Part shown: in pieces, positions 11,776 to 23,364 of the stretch
How the letters are laid out: each line of letters starts with the position of its first letter
Position numbering within the stretch: position 1 is the first letter of the stretch
Assembly (NCBI RefSeq): GCF_000237925.1
Contig: NC_031498.1
Location: forward strand, 5,378,229 to 5,442,228
Source of the DNA: Schistosoma mansoni
Lineage: Eukaryota; Platyhelminthes; Trematoda; Strigeidida; Schistosomatidae
Direction of reading: 5' to 3'
Length of the DNA: 64,000 nt
Notes under the pieces: generated by a model
What the model was told of the DNA's origin: nothing
The model's input: the letters and a program-made list of their open reading frames with translations, nothing else
Database searches by the model: none
Position numbers and translations under genes: made by a program

Positions 11776-13196
11776 TTACGGAATAATTTACAAACAATTA
11801 TCATAGTACAAATATCACGCTTACTTGACTTAATCTTGTGGATTAGTCAGATAGACAAATGAATATTTCTGTTGAAATATCTTAAGTAACAGTGAACTCG
11901 GAGTCGATCAGTCTTTATAAATTGTTACCAGTCTCAGTAATTTTCACTTCTGAGATATGAATTATGCTGTATACGAGCTTTAACCCAGATTAGAAATGAC
12001 TGATTATCAGGACTACGAACTAATTTTGTTGTTGACTGTTCCATTTCTAGAGAGTAAATTATTAAGACTGGTTAGTCCTTTTCCTCAGATGATGGTAACC
12101 GATCAAAACAGATGCTTTAAGACAAACTAAAGTTGGATTATCCATACGATGATCATCCAACAGACCTTTTCATGGATAGATCTTAAGTATTTATATTAAT
12201 ATCATACAGTATCATTATTGCTGATCGAATTCTGTCGATAAAGTCCCAATATTACTCTTGAGAAATCAGTTATTCTAAACATCTCAGTCCCACTGGAGGT
12301 TATTTTCCAACGAATAGTCCAACAATAGTGTCTCCTACTAAAGCGCTGGTTGATTTGTGGTTAACGTTCACTTCCCGCAAGATTGAAGACATGCCATTCT
12401 GATGAGCGGAAACTAACAGACAAACCTATATCGAGGATTCCAATATAATTCACACCAACAACCTAACGGATCGCTGAGGTATATTACGGTATCTGGTCTT
12501 CATATTTCTCGATCCGGAGTGGAGTCAAGTACTATAGGTTATCTAAAAGTTATCATAAACCCTATAATTATACCTTTTCAATCCATGTACGTGGTCGATA
12601 AATAAGAAAATACAACCGATCAACACAGAACTTATGTATTCAAAATAAAAACAGTCTGTAGTAAATCACTCCACACTTTGAATATATCTAAGTTAATCAT
12701 GATAATTATTATCCATCTTGATAGATAGATTATTCATCTAAACTGAATCTTTATTACAGTATTTCATTTTTTTCTCCTTTTCAACTGTTTTCCTTGTATT
12801 TCTAAGTATTACTTACATAATTTTATGATTATCATTCTATGGAGTCAACTAGCTGAAATTGGTATTGAACTTAAGAATTTCTGAGCTAAATGTATCATTC
12901 TTTACGCAATACCTGAGTGCCCTAAGTTCAACCCTGTGTGAGGTTGTAAATATTTACTGATAAGGAGTCCAAGACCAGAATAAAATAGCCACCAAACTGT
13001 TCTTGATTTTTACTTGGGTTTCATGGTATTACCGTCAGTGAAGACAGCTATCTTCACATTTACTGAAATGCATTTCGGAAGCCTGATTTATCATGGTGTT
13101 GTTCAATACCTTTGCCAACTAACAGTAAATTATAACTGATGGGTAAAATACACTTCTCAAGATTACTTCATAAATATAATTTCTCTAAGCTTACTT
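11776..13196. other. AT-rich spacer, nothing recognised
   Basis: About 1.4 kb without a recognisable gene, SINE or LINE on either strand. Confidence 0.35.
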
Positions 13197-13902
13197 TGTG
13201 TTGTTTACTTGTATCTTCCCATTGTTATTTAGGATTGCAATTGATCAGTCTTCTGTTGGTATATATGTAGACTGCCTCAATATTACCTGAAGTCACAAGC
13301 TTTATGAGCAAAGATGAATAGTGGTTAGCAGTGGAATCCAGGACGCGCGTTTCATCATATTTGGGACTCGTCAGCTCGATGTGCCTGCATCTCAAAATTG
13401 ATGTTCACTCTGGGACTCGAACCCAGTACCCTTCGCTTCAAACGCCATCGTGATATCCACTAGGCATTTAATAATCTCTTTTGATGAAATATTTTCGCAA
13501 CATAATGATCAAAATTGCAATACAAAATACTTATTGCATCGAATAAGACACCTATCACTGTTAACTCGTACTGAAACATGAACATCTAAAAATACATGTA
13601 ACTCGCCAATTATTTATAGTGTTTTCCTGAAAGTAAATAGTTTGTGCAAACTTAATAAACTTCAAAGACATCCCAGATTAATGTATACAGGGAGAACAAT
13701 TAAGAACTATGAACTGACTGACAGCCGTTTCATCTTAGTTTAGTAGATCTCATCAATTAACACCCACGACTGCAAATGAGATCAAACTATGAATTTCCCA
13801 AAATCAGACCATCGAGTTGGAATCAAATGGTATACGTTCCTAAATCTAATCATTTCTCAAATCAACATAAATATGGTTTAGTTTCAAAAGGGATACTCGT
13901 AT
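13197..13902 (+). repeat. Segment duplicated at 48330-49052 (direct repeat, about 0.7 kb)
   Basis: Collinear with 48330-49052 in the same orientation from TGTTGTTTA.TTGTATCTTCC to GTTTCAAAAGG.ATACTCGTA. Long runs are identical. The left part is a family A SINE (13290-13470); the right part of about 430 bp is otherwise unique to these two places. It behaves like one mobile unit or a segmental duplication. Confidence 0.85.
13290..13470 (-). mobile_element. Family A (Sm-alpha-like) hammerhead SINE
   Basis: Minus-strand copy: hammerhead at 13336-13380 (core CTGACGA, GAA, stem III palindrome ACGCGCGT, then C), preceded in the sense direction by a tRNA-like promoter region whose B-box (GGTTCGAGTCCC) is intact. 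Stem II is weakened by a change in its 3' strand and stem I has one mismatch, so activity is doubtful. Confidence 0.85.
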
Positions 13903-14079
13903 CATTCTCAACACGTATATGAAATGACATTTCAAGTTTTCCCCACCAAACCAAAGAAAATTGTGATTTACATCAAAATCCAAAACAATTAAGTCGATGT
14001 TGCTAAACTAAATGTTTTATCGACTAAACTATAGATCTAATCCCTAACCATGTTTTAAAATTCTATATTCATCTGTTGT
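13903..14079. other. Short AT-rich spacer
   Basis: Nothing recognised. Confidence 0.3.
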
Positions 14080-14272
14080 CATGGGAAGCGTAAAAGAGGA
14101 AGGCCAAAGAACACATTACGCCGAGAAATAGAAGCAGATATGAAAAGGATGAATAACAATTGGAAAAAACTGGAAAGGATTGCCCAGGACAGAGTTGGAT
14201 GGAGAATACTGGTGGGCGGTCTATGCTCCTCCACGAGGGGTGACAGGCATATGTAAGTAGGTAAGTAATCTG
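14080..14272 (+). mobile_element. RTE-clade LINE, 3' end fragment
   Basis: Plus strand, last part of the SR2-type ORF: phrases [41 protein letters not shown], and the 3' end ending in GGGGTGACAGGC followed by a short TAAGTA tail. About 190 bp; everything upstream is missing, a normal 5' truncation. The minus-strand frame over it is a shadow. Confidence 0.85.
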
Positions 14273-14824
14273 CTGTCATCATGACTATTAATAATTTTTT
14301 TTAGATAATCCATTTCACACTTATGTTTGTATGAATAAGAAAACAGGGTACGTATGCGCCACCTGTTTCTATCTCAAATGAAATAGAAAGAACTATATAT
14401 TTTTCAACTTGTAAATTATCTTGATATCTGTCAACAACTGTGAATAGTTTTATTTTACTAGATGTCTGAAAGGTGTGTATATTACATAGAGATTATAGTT
14501 GATGACATTTTCAAGTCCCCCTTTTTATCAATATAGATATACAACTATTGGAAGATTAACGCCAGATACAACTGCTTTATAAATAGCTTTGTAGTTATTT
14601 GTTAAAGTTATGAACAATTATGTCATCATATTGACAAATTATGTCATATGTTCATAAGCCACTTATCACTTTTTTTGTGTATTTTTCTAAAAAAAGGGGA
14701 GTTGTTTCTTTGCAAAAGTTGCTTCAGTTCTTAATCATTAAACCAGACAACTGTCATTTGAAAGTAGTGTATCATGTATAATTTTAGAATTTAATGATTG
14801 ATTAAGAGATATTTTAATTATTTT
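14273..14824. other. AT-rich spacer, nothing recognised
   Basis: No gene or repeat recognised. Confidence 0.3.
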
Positions 14825-15170
14825 TCAGAAAGGGGTTTAATGGAGATTGTAGTAATTTAATAGTTGAATTCATGAGTCAATTAAAGTTAGACCACTATGG
14901 AAAACCTGGAAGCACTGGACGGTCGTTTCGTCCTGGTATATGACTTCTCAACAGTGTGTACCCACGATCCTGCTCGCAGGATTCCAACTCATGACCTTTG
15001 GTCTCACGCGCGAACACTTGACCTCCAGACCATTGAGTCGGCATCCAACGGTGATAATTTCGTGGATGCACACTTCTGAAGAGTCCCATACTAGGACGAA
15101 ACGGCCATCCAGTGCTTTCAGGTTTTCCATGGTGGTCTAGCTTTAATCGACTCGTGAATTCAACTGTTTA
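14825..15170. mobile_element. Family B inverted (foldback) dimer
   Basis: Begins with the family B end AGAAAGGGGTTT, a minus-strand hammerhead (14912-14956, core changed to TTGAGAA) and tRNA-like part, then near 15055 switches strand into a plus-strand hammerhead and tail. The two ends are near-perfect inverted repeats of about 120 bp around a central tRNA-like part present only once. The overlapping 60- to 66-codon frames on both strands are by-products of this symmetry. Confidence 0.85.
15068..15115 (+). ncRNA. Hammerhead ribozyme (family B), weakened stem III
   Basis: Core CTGAAGA, stem II GTCCC..AGGAC, GAA all intact; stem III reads ACGGCCAT, so its second pair is C-A instead of C-G. Stem I is partly mismatched. 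Probably weak or inactive. Confidence 0.6.
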
Positions 15171-15590
15171 AATTATTTGCCAAGAAGGTACATTCTATCT
15201 CATTATGAATCGAAATAAAGTAAGCACATTAAATAAGATATGATTTCATTTAACTGAAAAGAAGATATATGCCTTTTCCAAAAAAATATCTCCCGATTAG
15301 TAGTCAATAATAAACATATTTTTGTTATTGACTCTTTACCTAATGCTCAATTTATTTGAAACTATCAAGTCCAACCTTGGTATTGATACCTAAAACCTCA
15401 TTAGCAGTTATAATCAAATATTAGAAAGCATAGTAAGAAAATATATAATTTGACCATAAATTTGTTGTGTAGTTTGCAAAGTTTACCGATATATTGAATC
15501 ATTTAGCTTCATGAGTGTTAACGTATGATTAATAGAACTTGGTAATTACCAAAGACTGGACAATATGATACAATATTTTTATTAGCAAGA
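15171..15590. other. AT-rich spacer, nothing recognised
   Basis: No gene or repeat recognised. Confidence 0.3.
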
Positions 15591-16040
15591 CATAACTGTA
15601 ATCTGGAGGGAACTGATACTCTTTGCAGAGATTAGACATGTATCACTCAGTTTCCCAGTTTCAGATATTACCACTGAGCTACCCAAGTCAAAACTGATTT
15701 CATGTAGGACTGAGATATTTACGTTAGTTGGACATTGGGTATTAAAAAATTTCATGCTTGTCTGATCCCTTAATATTTATCGAATTCTGTCTGTCGTTAT
15801 AATGTGGCCTCAAGATTACGGATACGTCCCAGTGGAGAGTACCAGTTAGCATGACATCTAGTATGAGGGTTTCAAATCGACTACTCTAGTCACCACCCTA
15901 CATCATTCAACATAGTTTATGCGATGTTGAATGACTTAAATTAGTGATGGTATTGGAACCTGCTAATTGATAAAATTCGATCATAAATAAACGTCTAGAC
16001 AAACATCATATTGGTTACCATTCAGTGATCGATCAGAAAC
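15591..16040 (-). mobile_element. Family C element, old copy
   Basis: Diverged copy of the element seen whole at 23855-24390: GGGAACTGATACTC, a degenerate block around TATTACCACTGAGCTACC (complement of the tRNA-like TAGCTCAGTGGTAA), then the tail with ATGTTGAATGACT.AAATTAGTG and TTCGATCATAAATAAACGT. Diverged enough that edges are approximate and the hammerhead-like part is not recognisable. Confidence 0.5.
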
Positions 16041-17026
16041 ATACAATATAATATTGTTTATTACTTAATAATCAAATAATGTTCATATTTCAATCTTAGA
16101 GGACACTAGTCAAGGACAGAAAAGCTCTGTAACAACACCTACATTTATGACTTAACTTTATTTGGGTTTCAACCATCTGACGGATATAAGTCCTCAAATG
16201 ACTCTTATTCTGACAAAAGCCATCAGGAACAAAACCAATACTTATGACCTATTGTAAATTGTCTATAACTATTCACTATTAATATTCAATATAATTGTTG
16301 AGAAAAAACTGTAGAATAGCTGAATACCGTTCTGGTTTGAGACTTCCTAATGTTATACACACATTACTTAGATGAAATTAAACTTAAAAACCTTTCGTTT
16401 TAATCGTAAGTAAGATATCATTTAAATCAATCAAATGAAATCCAGAAATAAACATTTTCGATCCCAGTCTATTTGTGTTGTAGTGCAATCTTTACAGAAT
16501 CTCATTGATAATTTACTGTTCCATGATTACCAGTTTGATTCCACAAGTTACGGCATCATAGTGCGTCTAAATCAATAGTATTTCTCCTAGGAATCACTAT
16601 ACTTAAGTCTATTAACTTAAACCCATCTATTTTTACGTTTATTAAGTCAATATATTTATTTGATTATAATTAAATTATAACTGAAAATCCAATCCAAAAT
16701 AAGCATTTCATTTGATTTGGAACTCATCTACCATAGTTTATTGATATTCATATCTGGACTTGAACTTAGTACTTTTCCCTTTAATACACCATTCTATTAT
16801 CCTTTAGGTTGAGATATCCTACATCTTTATCATGATATTAACAATGAAAAAAAAACTTAATTTAACGTAAACCTTTAATTACATACTTCTATTATGCTAC
16901 TTAAATGACAGATGTATAAAAGGAACAAGTTAGTCATATTTCTTGCTAAATAATTAGTCAATAAATTCATATTGCAGAAATTAACCTCCATTAACACATT
17001 CATTGTTTGGAATCTCTCTCTCTATT
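16041..17026. other. AT-rich spacer, nothing recognised
   Basis: About 1 kb with no recognisable gene or repeat. Confidence 0.35.
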
Positions 17027-17629
17027 ACTTACTTACTTACTTACGCCTGTTACCCCCAATGGATTCCATGTGAGGGCTTGTCTTGTGACGCAATTGGGTG
17101 ATTTCCTCAATGTGTGTCCTATCCACTTCCAGCGCTTCTTCCTTATTTCTTCCTCCACTGGAATCTGGTTTGTTCTCTCCCACAGTAGAATGTTGCTGAT
17201 AGTGTCTGGTCAACGGATCCGAAGTATCTTGCGTAGACAACTGTTAATAAACACATGTATCTTCTGGATGATGGCTTTTGTAATTCTCCACGTCTCCGCC
17301 ACATACAGTAGAACTGTCTTGACATTTGTATTGAAAATTCTGATCTTGGTGTTGATTGACAATTGTCTTGAGTTCCAAATGTTCTTCAGTTGTAAATATG
17401 CTGCTCTTGCTTTGCCGATCATCGCCTTCACATATGCATCTGATCCACCATGTTCATCGATGGTGCTGTCCAGGTATATAAAGGTCTTTACATCCTCCAA
17501 CGGTTCTCCGTCAAGTGTGATTTGATTGATGCATGTTGTGTTGTATCGGAGAATCTTGTTTTTCCCTTTGTGTATGTTGAGACCTACTTCTGTTGAGGCT
17601 GCTTCTACACTGGTCGTCTTCTCCTGCAC
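17027..17629 (-). mobile_element. RTE-clade LINE, 3' half, with internal deletion
   Basis: Minus-strand SR2-type LINE. A clean open frame of 139 codons (17210-17629) starts QEKTTSVEAASTEVGLNIHKGKNKIL and runs to FINSCLRKILRIR, covering the region after the catalytic box; the following part to VTRQALTW is frame-shifted. Compared with the copy at 14.1 kb, about 150 bp is missing between the phrase SPHMES and the terminal GGNRRK, so the stretch [24 protein letters not shown] is lost. The 5' edge abuts a TA microsatellite, the 3' edge ends in four TAAG units. The plus-strand 172-codon frame is a shadow. Confidence 0.9.
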
Positions 17630-17655
17630 ATATATATATATATATATATATATTA
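17630..17655. repeat. (TA)n microsatellite at LINE 5' truncation point
   Basis: TA run directly at the 5' edge of the truncated LINE, possibly the integration site. Confidence 0.9.
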
Positions 17656-18339
17656 CTGCTTACCGTCATCAATTTGACTGAACAGACGGAACCTACTTCT
17701 TAAATTTGTTCATCAACAAAACAGAAGCAAAAACAACAACAACGACAAATGAGAAAACAATGTCTAACGTAAATGTTTTATACAAGACTATTCTTTGTAA
17801 ATAACACGTTTTTAGATAGGTAAGAAGACAATATAGATAAAAAACTAATTAAGTAGTATATTATGCAAAATGTTTGAATGATTGACAGTTATTAGTTGGT
17901 TTTATTATTATTTTTGTTTTAAACCACTACAAAGTAAATACACATTCTATTCTAAAGTAGCATTATTAACAGAATTTCTCTTTTAGTGTTATTTCACTCC
18001 ATTCTTGTTTATTGTGGTCTTTTTTCTTTCTCTGTTTTTTCTTTTCTTTTTTTAAAAAAAGAAAAAAATTGTTCATTTTGAGTAGTATAGAAAAAAAAAA
18101 CAAATCTTGCTCACTTTCATTCCATGTTTACGTGTACATGTATAGATTTGTTTGTTTGTTTGTTTGAATACCCTCATCATGTTATTATTGTAAATAATAT
18201 GATAGAATTTATTTAACCAAAGTCAATAATCCCTTTGAACAACGAAAACAGAAGAGAAAAAAGAAAGGATATTTACATAAATGGAATTATTTACAGGAGA
18301 GAAAGAAATTATCATTTTTAAAATGATAAATCATTGAAT
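17656..18339. other. AT-rich spacer, nothing recognised
   Basis: No gene. Contains A- and T-runs and a short (TTTG) run near 18150. Confidence 0.4.
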
Positions 18340-18660
18340 ATCAGAAGGGGTTTTGGTGGAGATTTGAGTATTTTCATAGTTGTAAGCATGAGTCAATTAA
18401 AATTAGACCACCATGGAAAACCTGGAAGCACTGCTTGACGGGTGTTTCATCCTATTGTGGGACTTCTCAGAAGTGCGCATCCACGATCTCGCCCTACAAG
18501 ATTCGAACCCAGGACCTACCAGTCTCGTGTGACTGACTTCAAGAGGTACTTCTTGGACTTCTAGTGAGAAGCAGTGACCAGTGGAGTTCAACCACGTCTG
18601 TTGTGAGATAGGAACTTACTGAAGACAATTGGTGAACGGTTGCTCAACTTCGTAAATCAT
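18340..18660. mobile_element. Family B rearranged inverted dimer
   Basis: Minus-strand family B end with hammerhead complement at 18435-18483 and B-box complement, which at about 18527 joins directly to the plus-strand leader (CTGACTTCAAGAGGTA, then AGAAGCAGTGACCAGTGGAGTT). The hammerhead core is altered (CTGAGAA) and carries the AAG insertion before stem I, as at 10.7 kb. Confidence 0.8.
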
Positions 18661-18800
18661 TGAATATTCTTGGTATAAAAATTTGAAAAGGGGCAGTGTT
18701 TGTCTTCTCTTTTTTCTTTCTTTCAAATAAGCTTATGAACATTTAATTATTTAAATATTAGTCTAAACAGATGGATATTTCATTTAACCTTGATCAAAAA

Positions 18801-19195
18801 CTTACTTACTTAGCTACTCTTGTTACCCCTTATAGAGGAGCATAGGCCGACCACCAACATTCTTCATCTAACTCTGTCGTGGGCAATACATTCCAGTTGT
18901 GTCCAGTTCCTATTCATTCTTTTCATGTCTGCTTTCAATTCTCGGAATAGTGTATTCTTTGGCCTTCCTATTTTCCGCTTCCATTCAGGATTTCAAGTTA
19001 GCGATTGCCTCGTGATGTAGTTTGATGATTTCCGTAATGTACGTCCTATCCACTTTCATCGTCTTTTCCTAATTTCCTCTTCAGCTGGAAACTGCTTTGT
19101 CCTCTCCCACAGTAGACTGTTGCTAATGATATCTGGTCTTCGGATATTGAGTATCTTGAGTAGACAACTGTTTGTAAATACACATGCATACACTA
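18801..19195 (-). mobile_element. RTE-clade LINE, 3' end fragment
   Basis: Minus strand: phrases VFTNSCLLKILNIRRPDIISNSLLWERTKQFPAEEEIRK (frame 19056-19253), then the frame-shifted [11 protein letters not shown] and a 3' end reading GGGTAACAAGAGTA followed by TAAG units. About 400 bp of the 3' end, 5'-truncated and frame-broken. Confidence 0.85.
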
Positions 19196-20219
19196 AAAGT
19201 GTCTGCTTCAAATAACTTATACTTCGAGAGAGATTTTTACCTTGGACTATCATTATCTAGAGAACCATTGAAAAATATGAAGTACTTAGATGTTATTACA
19301 ATCTAGTTTGAGTTCCTTCAGCTTTTAGTATACATTTCACATGGAATCGAATCCAGAATATTCACAACTCCAAGATTCTTCAATTTTCAATGGTTCTTAA
19401 TGAGAAGTACTCACCAAATATACAATCTTATTCATTTAAAGAGTCTTTGCAAATTGAATATAATAACTACCGTACTAGTCAATTATTATTCATTAATCTT
19501 CCATGAAAATCATATAACTGGTCAGTAATATGAATGTTTATTAGTTAGTTAATTAAAAAAATGATTCCATAGTTCGTATCATGAATCAGTCTTGGTTAAA
19601 CCAGAAAGTACTGGACAGCTCTTTCATCCTAGTGCCAGTTTGTGAATCCATCACGCCCTCATACTATTAAAATAGACTTCCTGATATTCCATCTAAGTCG
19701 TCCAAGTCAAAAAAAAACAACAAATAAATGATGGTACATTACCATAGATTGGTTGAAGGAGACCATTATGATTTCAATCCAGTGATTACATGACACAATA
19801 TAGATGTCCTAGAATATAAATGCCTTCATCATGTTCAATAGCATATATGTAAAAGCTCTTTTTTTATCAAATTTATCTGGAGTAAAATGATTGATGTAAA
19901 TTAGTGGTATTTTGGAATACTAATAAGCTGATTGGTTATTTAGTGTTCAGATAGATGGGATCAATCTTGTAAAAATCAAAGTGTCTTAACAATCGTATAA
20001 TGAAAGCAAAATGAATTGGCGATGGCAATAACCAACGAAAACAATTACTGACTTGTTGAAAATATCTTTTCTCTGGGAGAATATATACTATTATCAATAC
20101 ATGATTGTGGATTAAATTAACAATCTCCATAACTCTATAATGATAATTATTATGCGTTCACTAGTGGTACAACTACTGTAATTCTAGTGTAAGAAGTTAT
20201 GAACAATAAAGTTTAACTG
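19196..20219. other. AT-rich spacer with one old family B scrap
   Basis: No gene. An eroded minus-strand family B end is visible at about 19585-19700 (CCAGAAAGTACTGGACAGCTCTTTCATCCTAG region). The 64-codon minus-strand frame near 20 kb has no motifs. Confidence 0.45.
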
Positions 20220-20500
20220 CGTTGGATGTGGAAAAGTTATCTACGGAAGAAAATAGAAGATGGTTGCGTAATATTGTAGATTGATTGAAAATAAATATCG
20301 AGACCACTGACTACCAGCTCAAAGGTATGGAGATTAACTACTCACGCGCGAAACCAAAGGTTCAGAGTTTGATTCTTTGTGGCGGGATCTTGAATGCTCA
20401 TTGCTGAGGAGTCCCATACTAGGACGAAACGGCCGCCTAGTGCTTCCAGGTTTTCAATGATCATCTAACTTAGCGTGGTTCGTGATTTTAATATAAATTA
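20220..20500 (+). mobile_element. Family B hammerhead SINE, plus strand, old
   Basis: Leader relic (ATGGTTGCGTAATATTGTAG), tRNA-like region with degenerate A- and B-boxes, hammerhead, and tail (CAGGTTTTCAATGATCATCTAAC). Diverged relative to copies such as 51.6-52.0 kb. Confidence 0.75.
20395..20443 (+). ncRNA. Hammerhead-like motif (family B)
   Basis: Core CTGAGGA, stem II GTCCC..AGGAC and GAA intact, but stem III ends GC rather than GT, so the essential A-U pair next to the cleavage base is lost. Probably inactive. Confidence 0.55.
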
Positions 20501-21562
20501 TGTTCCTCTACTCTTATGGTTTTTACTTTTAGAAAGAGGAATATGTTCCTGAGTTATTTTTCTAGTATAAACTAAAATAGGATGAAACTTACAATTATTA
20601 TCATTATTTATTCTCTGATTGACAGGACTCTTTTAATCCATCTCTATTTGGGTACAGACTTTATTCCTTGAGTTGTCTGTTGTTGAAATTTAAGTTCGTT
20701 TATTGTTTTTCTCTTAAAAAAAAACAATATTGCCTTCCAATTTTCTTATCTTCTGCCACTCGTCTTTATGCTCTTTTTCTCTCTTCTTTTTTTTCTCATT
20801 TAGCTACATTTAAGTGAGTAGCAGTTTTGAGACAAACAATTTCCACAATCTGAAATAGAATACAACTCATGAATTAGATTTATTTTTTCGGGGGTTGGGG
20901 GGTAGGGGGGTCGGGAAAGTATGTTAGCATAGTTTATTTAAACAAAAAAAGAGTCTAAACTACCAATATAAATGTAAACAATGATTTTCTCTTTAAAATA
21001 TAAAGTATCGTGTAAATACTGTTTACTAAAGTCTATCATATTGTTTGTTGCGTGTATGTTTCTCTTTTTGGTCCTACCAAGATATCGGGTGTACAAATAA
21101 AAAGCACAATACTTCTTTACTGTAGTTTGTCTTAAGCATACATCACTTTCCTTTCTCTTAGAATTCGTTCTTCTACCAAATTTACTTTATTAAGCACGTT
21201 TTATTTATTAAAACAATCTAACAGTGATTGGTTTCTCTTCTCCATTTTATACAACTAAATATAGTACAGTATATTATTTATTCTTTTTTAAATATGTAAA
21301 AGAAACACGTGCCATATATTCAAGTATTATACAGATTACTAATATTAATTGTAGTATACTTTCCTGTTTTGGTTTATTTATTTATTTGTGTTTGTTTAAA
21401 TGAGAAAAGCTAAAATTCAATTGAGAATTTAGTTAACTGTTCATTGTTTGTTTCATTTTATCAAATAGTGGACATTGAATATATAGTTAGATAGATAGAT
21501 ATGACTGAAAATCAATCACTGTTTCCGTGTTTGTATCTATTTTGGCACAAGCCAATTTTATA
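20501..21562. other. AT-rich spacer with a G-run cluster
   Basis: No gene. Contains a four-run G cluster at 20890-20915 (listed separately) and otherwise AT-rich sequence. Confidence 0.4.
20890..20915 (+). other. Potential G-quadruplex
   Basis: Four G-runs of 5, 6, 6 and 3 separated by two-base loops (TT, TA, TC) in otherwise AT-rich DNA: a canonical intramolecular G4 pattern. Confidence 0.7.
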
Positions 21563-21868
21563 TAGTTGAGATCATGAGTCAATTGAAGCTAGACCATCAT
21601 GGAAAACCTGGAAGCCTTGGATGGCCGTTTCGTCCTATTGTGGGACTCCTCAGTGGTCTATCGGTTAAGTGCTCTGGCGCGAGACTGGTAGGTCCTAAGT
21701 TTGAATCTCGCGAGGCGGGATCGTGGATGCGCACTGTTGAGGAGTCCCACAGTAGAACGAAACGGTCGTCTAGTGCTTCCAGGTTTTCCATGGTGTTCTA
21801 GCTTTAATTGGCTCATGATCTCAACTATATAAAATTACTAAAATCTCCATAAAACTCTTTTCTGACAA
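21563..21868. mobile_element. Family B inverted dimer with short-homology junction
   Basis: Minus-strand family B end (tail and hammerhead, 21614-21657) fused at the shared bases CTCAG to the plus-strand tRNA-like region (GTGGTCTATCGGTTAAG), followed by a plus-strand hammerhead (21731-21776) and tail. Outer ends are inverted repeats of about 90 bp. The left hammerhead core is CTGAGGA; the right one is TTGAGGA, with position 3 changed from C to U. Confidence 0.85.
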
Positions 21869-22435
21869 GCCAATTTGTTGAAATATGAGTTCCAGTTGAT
21901 TTTAAAATAACTGCAACTTAATTAGTGAGATAATATTTTACGTAATTGTATATAACTTCAACTACAAACACTATGATAGCTAAAATTCGTGTAAACAGAT
22001 TCAAAAGTTATACAAATTGATGGATCATAAGTTTGGCCTGGGTTCGAATGCACCAGACATTATCGATTGTTTCAAATTTGTAGGTACGCCTTGCCAAAGG
22101 TTGTCAACTAATATAAGGCCTATATTAGCTATAGTTTCTTGCCGTCTACTTTCAACTATTTAACATCTCAACAGAGTCCACACGATGTTGAATCATTTAA
22201 ACTAGTAGCAACACTATAATTTGAACACTGCTAATATTGTGAGTTTCAACCTAGTGATTGGCTTTCCGGTTAATTTACAACACTGATTAGATACAAAGTA
22301 ATGAAAATAGTGTCTTGTAATATTGTGCTACTGAACAAATGCTGTGTAAAATACTAATCTATCGTAGTCAGTTTATTAATTTAAAAATAAACTGATCTAT
22401 TAAAGTAGTTGGAGATAATTAGTACATGTTTCCAG
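21869..22435. other. Spacer with an old family C relic
   Basis: No gene. From about 22075 to 22285 a decayed family C end is visible (GTAGGTACGCCTTGCC, TTTCAACTATTTAACATCTCAACA.AGT, ATGTTGAATCATTTAAACTAGTAGCAAC). Confidence 0.45.
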
Positions 22436-22862
22436 TAGATAAATACTAACAGTTGAATTTATGGGTCGATGTAAGCTAGACCATCATTGGAAACTTGGAA
22501 GCACTAGATGACCGTTTCGTCCTAGTATGGGGCTCCTCATTAGTGCGCGTCCATGATACCTTACGTGGGATTCCAACCCATGACCTTCGATCCCGCTCGT
22601 AAATACTTGACCTCTAGACCACTAAGTTGGCATTCAACGTTGTTAATGTCAAACTTCAAACGACCCATGATTTTACGCAACCATTCATCCATTGCTCGAG
22701 GTGGATAACTGTCTACACCCGACACTGTTAAAGAGTCCCATACTAAGACAAAACGGCTGACCATTGCCTGAAGGTTTTGAATGGTAGTCTAGCTTAGATC
22801 GACTCATGAATTTAACTGTTAAGATTACTATAATCTCCACAAATTCTCGTTAGGATAAATAA
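22436..22862. mobile_element. Family B inverted dimer, old
   Basis: Minus-strand hammerhead remnant at 22501-22546, tRNA-like complement with TTCCAACCCATGACCTTCG, leader complement to about 22715, then a plus-strand hammerhead relic (22725-22770) and tail ending ATAATCTCCACAAA. Both cores have lost needed bases. Confidence 0.75.
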
Positions 22863-23364
22863 CAATTAAATAACGATATTATAATTAAAAAATAATAATA
22901 TTACTAACAATTTATATCAGTAGTCTATATTTGAAGTAGTATAACGGATTATACATACATTAATTTGAAAATGTCAATCAATCTCCATGTGTAACAAATT
23001 TAATCTTATATAACTTGTACTATTAGCCAAATTACATTTAAACTGTTATATAGGGTTACTTATATTGAACTTTTGGTTACGTAGTATCAAATACAATGGC
23101 TTCATGATACTAAGTTGTTCAACTTAATGACTGTATTGGACACTTGTTCAATAGAACTCAATCACTATTGTGAATCTAGGAACATGACGTTAACTTCTAA
23201 GCATCGATTTAATTAGTAATATGAACAAGTGAAAAATTTTGTTTTCTATGATGAATAGACTTTATAAACAATTTAAAAGTTGTCCGATTGTCAAATTGAC
23301 ACAGTGATCAATGTTTATAAGACTAATTATCAATAACAGACAAGGAGTAGTTAGTGGTATAAGG
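22863..23364. other. AT-rich spacer, nothing recognised
   Basis: No gene or repeat recognised. Confidence 0.3.

Noticed and set aside
17007-17525. 172-codon plus-strand open frame
   Set aside because: It is the antisense of the LINE reverse transcriptase at 17027-17629; the same antisense frame appears at 3570-4061.
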